Below are positions 37,701 through 45,275 of a stretch of 64,000 bases of DNA, one piece after another. Both the position numbers and the translations under genes were made by a program. The stretch is from contig JAYSGB010000021.1 in assembly GCA_041913045.1 (NCBI GenBank), positions 4,756 through 68,755 on the forward strand, given 5' to 3'. Position 1 is the first letter of the stretch. The number at the start of each line of letters is the position of its first letter. This DNA comes from CAMLOF01 sp041913045. GTDB lineage: Bacteria > Pseudomonadota > Gammaproteobacteria > Burkholderiales > Burkholderiaceae_C. Below the pieces are notes generated by a model. The model did not search any database. It saw only the letters and a list, made by a program, of their open reading frames with translations, and had not been told where the DNA came from.

Positions 37701-39508
37701 TCAAGTTCACACCTTCAGGTTCTGTGACCTTGCGACTGCGCCTGGATGCTCTTGCCAACGGCGTAGCCAGCGTAGGCTTTGAAGTTCGGGACACGGGTAT
37801 CGGCATCACCGCAGAGCAGCGCGAGCGCATCTTCAACGGGTTTTCCCAGGCAGAAGCGTCCACCGCCAGACTTTACGGCGGCACTGGGCTGGGGTTGGTC
37901 ATCAGCCAGCGGATCGTGAGGCTGATGGGGGGCGAACTTCGCGTGGACAGCAGCCATGGCGAAGGCAGCTCCTTCAGCTTTCAGTTGCCATTGCCTGTGC
38001 ATGATGCGGCTCATTCAACCGCTTCGCCCCCCGGTGAGATGCGAGCCCTGCTGGCTGACGAGCACCCAGATACCCGCCGGGCCTTGACCGCAATGCTGCG
38101 AGCCCTGGGATGGCACGTCCACGCGGTGGCAACGGCTGGGGCCGCTGCAGAGTTGATGAATGAACAAGCCAAAGCCGGACAACGCGTGGACGTGCTCCTC
38201 ATCGACCCGGAACTTCCGTCAGCGGATGAATTGTTTGAAAAACTGCCCGCCGACAGACCCACAACTGTTTGGCTAGGCACGGGGTTGTCGACCCGCTTGG
38301 CTCGCACCCCGCCTGGCACCTGTGAGCTCACCAAGCCCGTGACGGTGCACATGGTTGCCGACGCGGTGAACCGCCTGCGCGCTGGCAAAAGCGATGTGGA
38401 GCCAGACCGCAAAGTACCTTCGGCTAGGCTTGCGGGGCTTCGCCTGCTTCTGGTTGAAGACAACCCGATCAACCAAGAAGTGGCACAAGAGCTGCTTCAG
38501 CGTGAAGGCGCCAGGGTCAGCGTAGCCCCCAACGGGGAAATTGGCTTCAGAGAAGTCTCTGCCCCCGGCGCGAAGTTCGACCTGGTGCTGATGGACATGC
38601 AAATGCCCGTCATGGATGGTTTGCAGGCCACAAGGTTGATTCGCAGCCATCCGGCTCACGTCAACCTGCCTATCGTTGCGATGACAGCCAACGCCATGCC
38701 CGCAGACCGGCAGTCCTGCCTGGAAGCAGGGATGAACGACCATGTCGGCAAACCGTTCGAGTTGGACGAACTGGTCAGTGCCATCTTGCGCAACCTTGGA
38801 CGGGTACCGCAAACACCAGAAACAGCGGCTTCAGCTTCAACCGCCAGCAGCCAAAACTGCGCACTGGACGCAGAGCAGGCCATCCGGCGCCTTGGAGACG
38901 ACAGTGAGTTCTATGCCCGCCTTCTCATCAGTTTCGGTGCCACCGCCAGGCACGCAGCGAATGCAGCCGCCACTGACTGGTCGGATTCGCGCAGATCATC
39001 TGCTGCAGCCACCATCCACAAGCTGAAAGGGAGCGCTGCGGCCATTGGAGCGTCGAGCCTCGCAGAGGCCTGCGCGGCCCTGGAACGAAGCCTCAAAAAC
39101 AGTGACGCCGCCCTGCCCCCCGAAGAACCCGGGCTCTTTGCCAGTTTGAACAACGCGTTGGACGAGTCCCTGCTGGCACAAGAGCATTGGCTGGCGCAGC
39201 ATAACGCGTGCATCACCTCTCTAGGCTCGAACAACGTTCAAACCCTTCAGCAAGGCCTGAATGCTTTGCGAAAGGCCCTTGAAGCGGGCGATATGCGCGC
39301 CTTTGAGCTTCACGAACAACTGCAACACCAACGCCCCCCTGCCAGCCCGCTGGCGTGGCAGACGCTTGACGAAGCCATCGAACGCTTTGATGTGGGAGCG
39401 GCGCTGGCGGCCCTGGACGCGCTGAACAAAGAAACTGTACCGGCCACACCCCCCTCTTCCACCGGCGTTGAAGCAAAGAACCCAGGCACAATCGACCTGA
39501 GCAGCTGA
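34742..39508 (+). CDS. Multi-PAS hybrid sensor histidine kinase with two receivers and an Hpt domain
   Basis: 1588 residues. Pro-rich cytoplasmic start, TM1 (about 34-50), a CHASE-like periplasmic sensor (about 50-300), TM2 (about 303-327), then four PAS/PAC modules (about 345-855), HisKA with phospho-His in MSHEIRTPLNA (about 866), HATPase (NLCGNAIKFTP, DTGIGI, GGTGLGL), a divergent receiver (about 1100-1215, LLIDPELP), a canonical receiver (about 1238-1350, VLMDMQMPVMDG, GKPFE) and an Hpt domain with TIHKLKGSAAAIG. It can run a complete internal His-Asp-His relay, probably ending on the single-domain regulator upstream. A chemoreceptor gene follows 38 bp downstream. Confidence 0.93.
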   Translation: MDRPACPPPPYAPAPAPAWKPGLGRERNWSWREWFALAILAAGLACTAYVHQLAQRYVDAQSRERFVLASKDFFTTLEQSLKRQADQMLGLRVLYEALSDTPDDAVHRSVRTRDILSQHPGLVALYHVKGQTKAELLGDLRVETLQGTGGQTTLAALHSKFGFQALKQALESGQTSVTPLMDMFPGTSKRWGFFQVTPVQASSPPDTSNANRQGTWLVAAVLLNDWLQAATQALPAGMDVEVLGGTELLRPHLLFDADGHLSAEDGNGPPMARPLEQTKTFRVGEHPLVVRTSTTPVFENAVDRWTPLTAAALGTILSVLAAFSAWLTLSARHRAERRALEMAADLELMSRVARYTGSMVAVTDTQHQITWVNEAFIRQTGFTPDDAYGKELAALLVVPAAAPETLPSIQRALTQRGALELETVFRSRQGNTRRVSMEMRPMADATGNFQGHINILADIEERRQDQDALEQALREQKGLRNILDQHAIVSETDPAGTITRVNDKFVQISGYAQIELVGKDHRVIGSGQHPSVFWEQMWRTIRSGRPWRGEICNRGKNGHLYWVDSLIAPLHDGSGQIERFLSIHTDITQHKQAQAALVSSQDMLTRTSRIAGIGGWFTDLQARRVYMSVECMQIFGLDPDWSKPIEPTLGYFVPQLQRQVLEVIESAVYAREAFDMVVTLTSAQGRSRWVRMLGEADATEDGQPHRMVGAAQDITVQVLAQRRIEASERTLRSAIDAVDEAFALYDPQERLVFCNDKYREIYPRCRDVIMVGTRFEDIVRAGVERGEFPAAQTDPKAWTEQRLRNFRAPSSEEEVQTRDGRWFKVVSRTTQDGFHVGFRVDITDMKRALDAADAASRSKSQFLANMSHEIRTPLNAIQGMLKLLDYTGLTTRQSDLVDKAASASRSLLGILNDILDFSKVEAGKMHLAAEPFILDELLRDLSNILAGTLGQKQLELIYDIDPRLPASFTADAMRLKQVLINLCGNAIKFTPSGSVTLRLRLDALANGVASVGFEVRDTGIGITAEQRERIFNGFSQAEASTARLYGGTGLGLVISQRIVRLMGGELRVDSSHGEGSSFSFQLPLPVHDAAHSTASPPGEMRALLADEHPDTRRALTAMLRALGWHVHAVATAGAAAELMNEQAKAGQRVDVLLIDPELPSADELFEKLPADRPTTVWLGTGLSTRLARTPPGTCELTKPVTVHMVADAVNRLRAGKSDVEPDRKVPSARLAGLRLLLVEDNPINQEVAQELLQREGARVSVAPNGEIGFREVSAPGAKFDLVLMDMQMPVMDGLQATRLIRSHPAHVNLPIVAMTANAMPADRQSCLEAGMNDHVGKPFELDELVSAILRNLGRVPQTPETAASASTASSQNCALDAEQAIRRLGDDSEFYARLLISFGATARHAANAAATDWSDSRRSSAAATIHKLKGSAAAIGASSLAEACAALERSLKNSDAALPPEEPGLFASLNNALDESLLAQEHWLAQHNACITSLGSNNVQTLQQGLNALRKALEAGDMRAFELHEQLQHQRPPASPLAWQTLDEAIERFDVGAALAALDALNKETVPATPPSSTGVEAKNPGTIDLSS

Positions 39509-39546
39509 TACCCATACCCGTTAAACACCTTCCGCACGAGTCACAC

Positions 39547-41706
39547 ATGCGCACGAACCTGCCTGTCACCCAGAAGGATTACCAGTTCCCTGCAGACCAG
39601 ACGTTGATCTCGGTCACCGACCTCAAGGGACGCATCACTTACTGCAACGGGAACTTCGTCACCGTGAGCGGCTACCAGCGCGACGAACTGCTTGGTCAGC
39701 CCCACAACATCGTGCGGCACCCGGACATGCCTGAAGAGGCCTTCCGCGACCTTTGGCACACGATCCAGGAGCGTGGCCTGCCCTGGAGCGCGCTGGTCAA
39801 AAACCGCCGCAAGAATGGCGACCACTACTGGGTGCGCGCCAATGCGACCCCCATGCGTGACGGTGACAGGATAGTGGGGTATCTGTCTGTACGCACCCGC
39901 CCAACGGAAGATGAGATTCAGGCCTACGACAAGCTCTACGCCAAGATGCGGGAAGAGGCTGCTGCGGGCAAGCTTGTGCACGTGCTGCAAGGGGGCGAAG
40001 TCGTCCGTAAAGGCTGGCTAGGTGCCGTGGCGCGTGTTCTGAAGCCTGGCTTGCGCGCCAAGCTCTTCTGGCTCAGCGTGTGGGCAGCTGCCGCGCCGCT
40101 GGCCGTGGCTGCGGCTGGCGCACCGTTGTGGGCAGCTGCCCTGGCAGCGGTTCTGACGGTTGCCATGTCCACGATAAGCGCCATTCGACTGGTGGTGCAT
40201 CCGCTGCGCGGCGTGATCGATACGGCAAACCTCATGGCCAGCGGCGATCTCACTAAGACCGTACAGATCGACGGCAAGGGTGAAATTGCACAGCTCCAAC
40301 TGGCATTGGCGCAGCTTTCCGTATCGGTACGTACCGTGGTGCGCGACGTGCGCCACGAGGTGGCCAACCTGCGTGGCGGTACCCAGGAAATTGCTGCAGG
40401 CAATCAGGACCTTTCGTCCCGCACAGAGGCGCAGGCCAGCAACCTGGAACAAACCGCCGCGTCGATGGAGGAAATGAACGGCACCATCAAGCAAACGGCA
40501 CAGCTTGCTGCCGAGGGAACGACGGTAGCCCGTGACACATCCACCATCGCACGCCGCAGCCACGAAGCCGTGCTCAACGTCGCCGACACCATGCACGAGA
40601 TCGCCGACTCTTCCCGACGCATCGGCGACATCATCCAGGTGATTGAAGGCGTGGCATTCCAGACCAACATCCTGGCGCTCAATGCCGCCGTGGAAGCCGC
40701 ACGTGCTGGTGAGCAGGGGCGTGGTTTTGCGGTGGTCGCCGCCGAGGTGCGGGCCCTGGCCCAGCGGACCACCACTGCCGCCAAGGAAATCCGCGGCCTC
40801 ATCGAAGAGTCCCGCGGCCGGGTCGAAGCGGGCAACAGTCGTGCCGTCGAGGCTCGCGAACGCATGGGTGAGGCCATGGCATCGGTGGATCGGGTTTCTT
40901 CCCTGCTTGAGGAAATCAGCGGTGCCGCAAAGGAACAGTCAATCGGTGTTTCGCAAGTCAGCGAAGCCGTTTCGCAACTCGATTCGATCACACAGCAGAA
41001 TGCTGCCATGGTGGAGGAACTGGCCGCTTCCGCAGCTGCTCTGAGCGCACAAGTTGGGCAGGTGCATAACTCCATCAGGGTGTTCCGACTCACGGAACGG
41101 GACGTTACCCTGGCCGAAGAAGATGCCGTTGAACTTCGCAAGCAGCAGATGCAACGTGAAGTGCGTCTGGACACTTCGGAGTTCGACTTTGAAGCAGCCA
41201 TCAAGGCCCACCACCAGTGGCGCATCACCTTGCGCAACGCCATTGGGCGCAAACAACAGGTTGACGCGGATCGCCTGCGCCGGGATGACTGCTGCCAGTT
41301 GGGAGAGTGGCTGCACGGCCCAGGCGGGCACCGCTGGAGCCATGTGCCCAGCTTCACGCAACTGGTCGGCAAGCACAAGGTCTTTCACCAGGAGGCGGGG
41401 AAGATCGCTGATGCAATCAACCAGCAAAAGCATGCCGAGGCTGAAGGTATGCTGGACTCATCCAAGCCCTTCGGTCGGGCCGGGCAGGACGTCATCGCTG
41501 CAATTCGGGACTTGCGGGACGCCCTGCTCCATCAAGATGGAACAGCGCTCGCACCTCAGGCAGAGCAACAAGCCAAGGCTGTTCGGGCAGCGCCTCCCAG
41601 GCTGCCCAAGCCTGCTAGTCCGAGCCCGGCACCCACTGCACCTGCGCGGGCGCCGAAACCTGAAGCGTCAAAGGCCGAACCCGAAGGGGAATGGGAGACC
41701 TTCTGA
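39547..41706 (+). CDS. Aer-like PAS methyl-accepting chemotaxis protein with C-terminal CZB domain
   Basis: 719 residues. N-terminal PAS (about 10-115: ISVTDLKGRITYCNGNFVTVSGY, HPDMP), hydrophobic hairpin (about 175-215) with no periplasmic domain, HAMP, and a signalling domain with the hairpin tip GVAFQTNILALNAAVEAARAG. Residues about 545-640 are a chemoreceptor zinc-binding (CZB) domain with the HHQW, DDCCQLGEWL and HKVFHQE ligand motifs. The C-terminus GEWETF is an NWETF-like tether for CheR/CheB. It probably senses redox or energy state and zinc/hypochlorite chemistry. It stands at the boundary between core genome and island. Confidence 0.95.
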   Translation: MRTNLPVTQKDYQFPADQTLISVTDLKGRITYCNGNFVTVSGYQRDELLGQPHNIVRHPDMPEEAFRDLWHTIQERGLPWSALVKNRRKNGDHYWVRANATPMRDGDRIVGYLSVRTRPTEDEIQAYDKLYAKMREEAAAGKLVHVLQGGEVVRKGWLGAVARVLKPGLRAKLFWLSVWAAAAPLAVAAAGAPLWAAALAAVLTVAMSTISAIRLVVHPLRGVIDTANLMASGDLTKTVQIDGKGEIAQLQLALAQLSVSVRTVVRDVRHEVANLRGGTQEIAAGNQDLSSRTEAQASNLEQTAASMEEMNGTIKQTAQLAAEGTTVARDTSTIARRSHEAVLNVADTMHEIADSSRRIGDIIQVIEGVAFQTNILALNAAVEAARAGEQGRGFAVVAAEVRALAQRTTTAAKEIRGLIEESRGRVEAGNSRAVEARERMGEAMASVDRVSSLLEEISGAAKEQSIGVSQVSEAVSQLDSITQQNAAMVEELAASAAALSAQVGQVHNSIRVFRLTERDVTLAEEDAVELRKQQMQREVRLDTSEFDFEAAIKAHHQWRITLRNAIGRKQQVDADRLRRDDCCQLGEWLHGPGGHRWSHVPSFTQLVGKHKVFHQEAGKIADAINQQKHAEAEGMLDSSKPFGRAGQDVIAAIRDLRDALLHQDGTALAPQAEQQAKAVRAAPPRLPKPASPSPAPTAPARAPKPEASKAEPEGEWETF

Positions 41707-41721
41707 CGCCGCGAGGGGGAA

Positions 41722-41739
41722 TCACTCCCACTCAATTGT
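41722..41739 (-). other. guaA 3'-end remnant: probable island attachment site
   Basis: On the minus strand these 18 nt read ACA ATT GAG TGG GAG TGA, i.e. TIEWE-stop, exactly the conserved C-terminus of GMP synthetase GuaA. The sequence before it is not guaA coding sequence. guaA 3' ends are known integration sites of genomic islands, so I read this as one att copy left next to the chemoreceptor, with the island to its right and the intact guaA presumably beyond the window. Confidence 0.65.
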
Positions 41740-41753
41740 TGATTGCGGCAAAA

Positions 41754-42028
41754 AAGCCTTTGAAATCAAGGTCATCGGTGGTAATGCATGTGATGAGTGC
41801 CATCGAAAGTACCATGTTCAAAAAAGGGCTGCGCTGCGCCTGGTATCCATCACCTTTGCTCCAGGTCGAAAGCCTGCGCGGTTCGCTGTTGACTATAACA
41901 GCCTAGCCCTTTGTGTCTTGGTCAGCGTCTACGACGTACTGCTGTCGCAGCTACTGCCTGACACGCTCATCCGCGAGCTCTACCACACGACTGCGCGTGA
42001 AGCGGTTTGGAGCTGGAGCCGGTCATGA
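41754..42028 (+). pseudogene. Start-less open frame next to the att site
   Basis: The frame ending TGA 42026-42028 overlaps the next gene by ATGA, as real operon members do, and its end (VYDVLLSQLLPDTLIRELYHTTAREAV) reads like protein. It has no ATG/GTG/TTG after the att core. A second frame with ATG codons at 41783-41813 stops at 41904-41906. A decayed or frameshifted first gene of the operon, truncated at the island edge, is the simplest reading. No family recognised. Confidence 0.3.
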
Positions 42029-42237
42029 GCACGCAACCGCTCCAGTTTCGCTATCGCCGCATCAGCCCGCTGCTTTCACTTGACCGCGACGCGAATGGCT
42101 GGTGCCTCATTGTTGCTCTTGGCGCTTGGCATTCGCAGATATTGCACATCTCCAAAGGTGCTAAGCGCCTGCCTGCTGCTTTAGTGAACGACATCACGCT
42201 GTCTGACGTGGCTGCAAAACCGACGGCGTGGATATGA
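42025..42237 (+). CDS. Small protein of unknown function
   Basis: 70 residues from ATG 42025, in ATGA overlap with the preceding frame. Sequence has FRYRRISPLLSLDRDANGWC and a HSQILHISKGAKRLP stretch; no family recognised. Composition and codon use (many CTT, GCT, TTG) differ from the core genes to the left. It is followed by a perfect 12-bp inverted repeat. Confidence 0.5.
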   Translation: MSTQPLQFRYRRISPLLSLDRDANGWCLIVALGAWHSQILHISKGAKRLPAALVNDITLSDVAAKPTAWI

Positions 42238-42265
42238 GGCGCTCGTCCCCCATCCTTCTCGCAGA

Positions 42266-42300
42266 CACCTACACAGGCCAGCTCGTCGCCTGTGTAGGTG
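42266..42300. other. Perfect 12-bp inverted repeat between two unknown genes
   Basis: CACCTACACAGG (42266-42277) and CCTGTGTAGGTG (42289-42300) with an 11-nt loop. No T-run on either side, so it is not a standard terminator. It could be an operator, an RNA structural element or an attenuator controlling the three genes downstream. Confidence 0.6.
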
Positions 42301-42440
42301 ACGCTGAGTTCGATCTTCACGGCTTCTTGTATCTGCTTTCTAGCTTTCTCCAGTGCAGGTCTGTACGCCGCATACGCATGTCGCAGCTCTACCCTCACCC
42401 CGCTATCTACACCCTAAACACCAAAACTGGAGCAAAAGAA

Positions 42441-42851
42441 ATGAGCGTTCGTATGCCACACAAAACCACCGATGAAGCCCGAGCAGAGGCCACTTATTAT
42501 GGCCACACGCAGTCCGCCACGGAGGTTTTCGTGCCGTTAGCCTCCGGCTGGTTTTCATTCGAGCGCAACCCCGCGTCGTTCGCGCTTTGGGGTATGTACG
42601 CCACCGCGCGTCACGATCTCGACGCCTGGGATGCGGTCTTGCACGCCGGCATCAGCACCTGGCACGCTTGCGAAATCACACTGATGGACCGGGACCACCG
42701 GGGCCTACAACTACTTCTCGAGCAACGCCCGCACGCGGCTCGATACATATTGAGCTTCACGCAGCCGAATGACCCGATTCGGGCGCGCGTGATGGCGTTC
42801 GAAGCGCGCAACCGCATCCGCTCAATACTCTATACGCAGCGAGGTGCTTGA
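42441..42851 (+). CDS. Unknown protein of the small-gene operon
   Basis: 136 residues from ATG 42441, which has GGAG 8 nt upstream. The frame is open back to an ATG at 42234 that overlaps the preceding stop (ATGA), which would give 205 residues; I prefer the internal start because the 12-bp inverted repeat lies between. Contains ASGWFSFERNPASFALWGMYATARHDLDAW and VMAFEARNRIRSILY; no family recognised. Its stop overlaps the next ATG (TGATG). Confidence 0.55.
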   Translation: MSVRMPHKTTDEARAEATYYGHTQSATEVFVPLASGWFSFERNPASFALWGMYATARHDLDAWDAVLHAGISTWHACEITLMDRDHRGLQLLLEQRPHAARYILSFTQPNDPIRARVMAFEARNRIRSILYTQRGA

Positions 42852-43156
42852 TGCGTTACGTGCGCCGGTTTTATCGAGGCGAGATCGCTGCCGAGCGCGG
42901 CCTGGTGATGTTCGGGGGATACGGCCACAGGAATGCGCTGCCGCTCGACGTCAACAGCGCGGCGCTGTTGGCTGCGCAGAACATATGGCGAGGCGGCTCA
43001 GCTCGTCGCGCGTTTGAGTCTTACCTGGCTGGCGTCCCCTTGCCCTTGCTACGCGAGCTATCAACGCTCACGATCTACTCAGACAACATCGAAAACGCGC
43101 TTTGCCGACTCTACATAGACCAACTGCCGGATGAAATACGAAATGCCCTTCCGTGA
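42851..43156 (+). CDS. Unknown small protein, paralogue A of a tandem pair
   Basis: 101 residues from ATG 42851. The core LDVNSAALLAAQNIWRGG and GVPLPLLRELSTL aligns without gaps to the next gene product (HDVNSMILLSAQTLWRGG, GVPVSLLRGLSNL), so the two arose by tandem duplication. Helical, basic N-terminus (MRYVRRFYRGE). No known domain recognised. The 3' end overlaps the next gene by 26 nt. Confidence 0.6.
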   Translation: MRYVRRFYRGEIAAERGLVMFGGYGHRNALPLDVNSAALLAAQNIWRGGSARRAFESYLAGVPLPLLRELSTLTIYSDNIENALCRLYIDQLPDEIRNALP

Positions 43157-43457
43157 ACAAATGCCAGACACCGCAGTCTCCCGCATTTTGAAAGGCGTGA
43201 CCCTCGTCGAAAAGCGATCGGAGTCAACCCGCCGAGTGCCCCTGGGTGGTATCGGCCGACGGCAGTACCTTGAGCACGACGTCAACTCGATGATTCTGCT
43301 GTCTGCTCAGACGCTCTGGCGCGGCGGCAACGTCGGGCGCGTTCTCGCAGCTCAAGGCCTTGGCGTGCCTGTCTCGCTGCTGCGCGGCCTCTCCAACCTC
43401 TCACGCGACCCCGAAGCGGTGGACGCAGAGATCTGCCGCCGTGGCTCCGACCTATGA
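43131..43457 (+). CDS. Unknown small protein, paralogue B of a tandem pair
   Basis: 108 residues from ATG 43131 inside the end of paralogue A. Shares with it DVNS-x3-LL-x-AQ-x2-WRGG followed by GVP-x2-LLR-x-LS-x-L. The N-terminal 45 residues differ between the two. Its stop overlaps the next ATG (ATGA). Function unknown; the tight overlaps argue for coordinated stoichiometric expression. Confidence 0.6.
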   Translation: MKYEMPFREQMPDTAVSRILKGVTLVEKRSESTRRVPLGGIGRRQYLEHDVNSMILLSAQTLWRGGNVGRVLAAQGLGVPVSLLRGLSNLSRDPEAVDAEICRRGSDL

Positions 43458-43711
43458 GCGCCGCCGCCGTCCTCGTCATCGTGTCCAGCCTGCAGCACGG
43501 CGGACTGGTTACGCACACGCAAACCTTCGAGACCGAAAAATCCTGCGAAGCCGCCCTCACGACCGCTGCAGAAGGCACCGCGCTCGTGTTTTCCGGCAAC
43601 GTGCACTCGACCGCGAAACCGGTTTTGCAATCGAGAGACGGGTGGAGAGTGCTGCAAACCCCGGTCGGGCGCGTCGTGGCGGCCTTTAAATGCGTGAACT
43701 ACCAAAAATGA
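43454..43711 (+). CDS. Small unknown protein, possibly exported
   Basis: 85 residues from ATG 43454 in ATGA overlap with paralogue B. N-terminus MSAAAVLVIVSSLQHGGL is hydrophobic and could be a weak signal or membrane segment; two cysteines (C30-region and C81-region) are present. No family recognised. Last gene of the operon, followed by 300 bp of non-coding DNA. Confidence 0.5.
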   Translation: MSAAAVLVIVSSLQHGGLVTHTQTFETEKSCEAALTTAAEGTALVFSGNVHSTAKPVLQSRDGWRVLQTPVGRVVAAFKCVNYQK

Positions 43712-44017
43712 GATAAGGGGGACTTTCCTTTCCCTTTCAGCCACTTAACGGTGGGGTGGTCAAGTATGCAGCGGTTGCAGTCCTCTAGGCTCCGGAGTGG
43801 AACTTACGGTCTCGGGCTCATTCCGGTCATTGAGGGTGGCGCTCCGCATTTGGATTCCGGCGTGACGCTTCCGACCCGAAGTAGCCTTCGCCCCGTACAC
43901 CGCTGACGTAGCTGTCGTTTACCGTACGAAGGTGGGCGACAGCAGTCAGGCTGGGGGCTTTCCCGTCTTCAGGCTTGATGCGTGCGCCAGTGGAGTCCGC
44001 GTGCGCGCTTGGCCAGC
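43712..44017. other. Non-coding gap between the unknown operon and the NYN gene
   Basis: 306 bp. No frame with a credible start; a 70-codon minus-strand frame (43827-44039) overlaps the NYN 3' end and lacks coding character. No convincing terminator or repeat was found. Confidence 0.5.
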
Positions 44018-44875
44018 CTAGAAACCCCGGCGCTCCCATTCCAGCTTGAAGTCGGCGGTACCCAAGTGGCGACCGAGCTGCAGCTCGAAATAGCGTTTGA
44101 CGCGCTCATAGTCCCGACCGCGCACGCTGAAGTAGTGGCCTTGAGAGTTCGGCCGGGTGGCCCTGAAGCACAGCATGGTCCCATCGGCCTCTTTCCAACC
44201 CTTGCCGAGCATGATGTCGCCCTGCATACCGTCCCACGTCCAGCTCGCGTTGTCCGGCTCCGCATGAGTCTCCCAAGAGGCCTGCGGGAATGCGTGCGCG
44301 CGCCTGAAGTCCTCTGTCGCGATGCCAAGGAGAAAGTCGACGTCCATCGGCGTGGCAACGTCCGCGAAGTACTTCAGGTCGCGTGCGGTGTGGCCCTCTG
44401 GGTAAAGCAACTCCACGTACATGCCGTCGCGAACGACGGCCTCCAGGAGAGGTGCAAAGTCCTGATCACCGGACAGAAACGTAAGCCGATGCATATTCTT
44501 GTGGTGGGTGTGGGTCAACATGTCCACAGCGATGAGAATGTCGACCTCCTTTTGCTCCTGCCGCTCCTTCTTGCGATGTCGGGCCAGTCCCTCGTTGACA
44601 TGCCAGCCGGCCAGCGAGCGCAACCCGTCAAAAAACGCTTGCTTCTCGTCGAGCTTGTGCTGGTACTCAGCCTGATTCGTCGTGTCTCGCTTGGCAGGAA
44701 GGCAGTCGTAGTAAAACACCTTCTGACAGTCCCGCTGCAGTTTCCGGTAATCGATGTCGATAGGCTTGCCGAACCAGAACGTGCCCACCTCCTTCAGCGT
44801 TTGGCGCAACTGCTCGCCATCGATGAACATGTAGTGGACCTCACGCGGCCCGAGGTATCCTTGCGATAAGCCCAT
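44018..44875 (-). CDS. NYN-domain (PIN-like) RNase
   Basis: 285 residues from ATG 44875, with GGAGGGAGGGG immediately upstream. NYN domain: FIDGEQLR (D19), DYRKLQRDCQKVFYYD, KEVDILIAVDML, and FLSGDQDFAPLLEAVV with the conserved acidic residues that bind metal in PIN-like nucleases. Residues about 190-285 form a second domain of unknown type with RYFELQLGRHLG. NYN proteins cut structured RNA; on islands they often accompany defence genes. Stand-alone gene, low-GC-like codons compared with the left half of the window. Confidence 0.8.
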   Translation of the reverse strand: MGLSQGYLGPREVHYMFIDGEQLRQTLKEVGTFWFGKPIDIDYRKLQRDCQKVFYYDCLPAKRDTTNQAEYQHKLDEKQAFFDGLRSLAGWHVNEGLARHRKKERQEQKEVDILIAVDMLTHTHHKNMHRLTFLSGDQDFAPLLEAVVRDGMYVELLYPEGHTARDLKYFADVATPMDVDFLLGIATEDFRRAHAFPQASWETHAEPDNASWTWDGMQGDIMLGKGWKEADGTMLCFRATRPNSQGHYFSVRGRDYERVKRYFELQLGRHLGTADFKLEWERRGF

Positions 44876-45275
44876 GGCCCCTCCCTCCTGATGGCAGGAT
44901 GATACGGCTTGCAGGGTATGCCTTGAATGCATACGCGCCGTGCGTAACTTGCTCGCGAGACAAGATCAGGCCTGCGACTGACCCGATCAAGCGCACAGGG
45001 GCTCCAGCGCCGCGGAATGCTCACCAAGAACAGGGGCGGCTCCGCAGCGGTTGCGGCCTTTCGCCGCATAGCATCGAGGGCACGCTGACCGCCATCAATT
45101 GGTCATTGGGTTAGTTTCAGAAGGTGCCGGGAAGCAGACGCGCCCGTTTCCTTTGAAGATTGCAGGAAGCTCAGACAGGCTGAAAAAGTGTGTTTTTTGC
45201 GGCTTAGACAACGACTGTACGCTGGCGAATGCCGATCGACGACAGATCAATGAACTACAGCATGAACACAGCCAA
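44876..45275. other. Non-coding gap upstream of the NYN gene
   Basis: 400 bp. A 78-codon plus-strand frame (45099-45335) overlaps the convergent LysR 3' end and has a CVFCGLDNDC-like stretch but no ribosome-binding site; I did not call it. CGGCTCCGCAGCGGTTGCGGCC and a GAATGCATTC-like palindrome are present without clear meaning. Possibly a junction between island modules. Confidence 0.4.

Noticed and set aside
42051..42398. Minus-strand 115-codon frame starting MRVELRHAY
   Set aside because: Looks protein-like at its start, but it runs antisense to the overlapping plus-strand operon and has no ribosome-binding site.
42025..43711. Small-gene operon as a filamentous phage genome
   Set aside because: No Zot-like ATPase, replication initiator or coat protein pattern could be recognised.
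43827..44039. 70-codon minus-strand frame
   Set aside because: Overlaps the end of the NYN gene and lacks a start signal or coding pattern.
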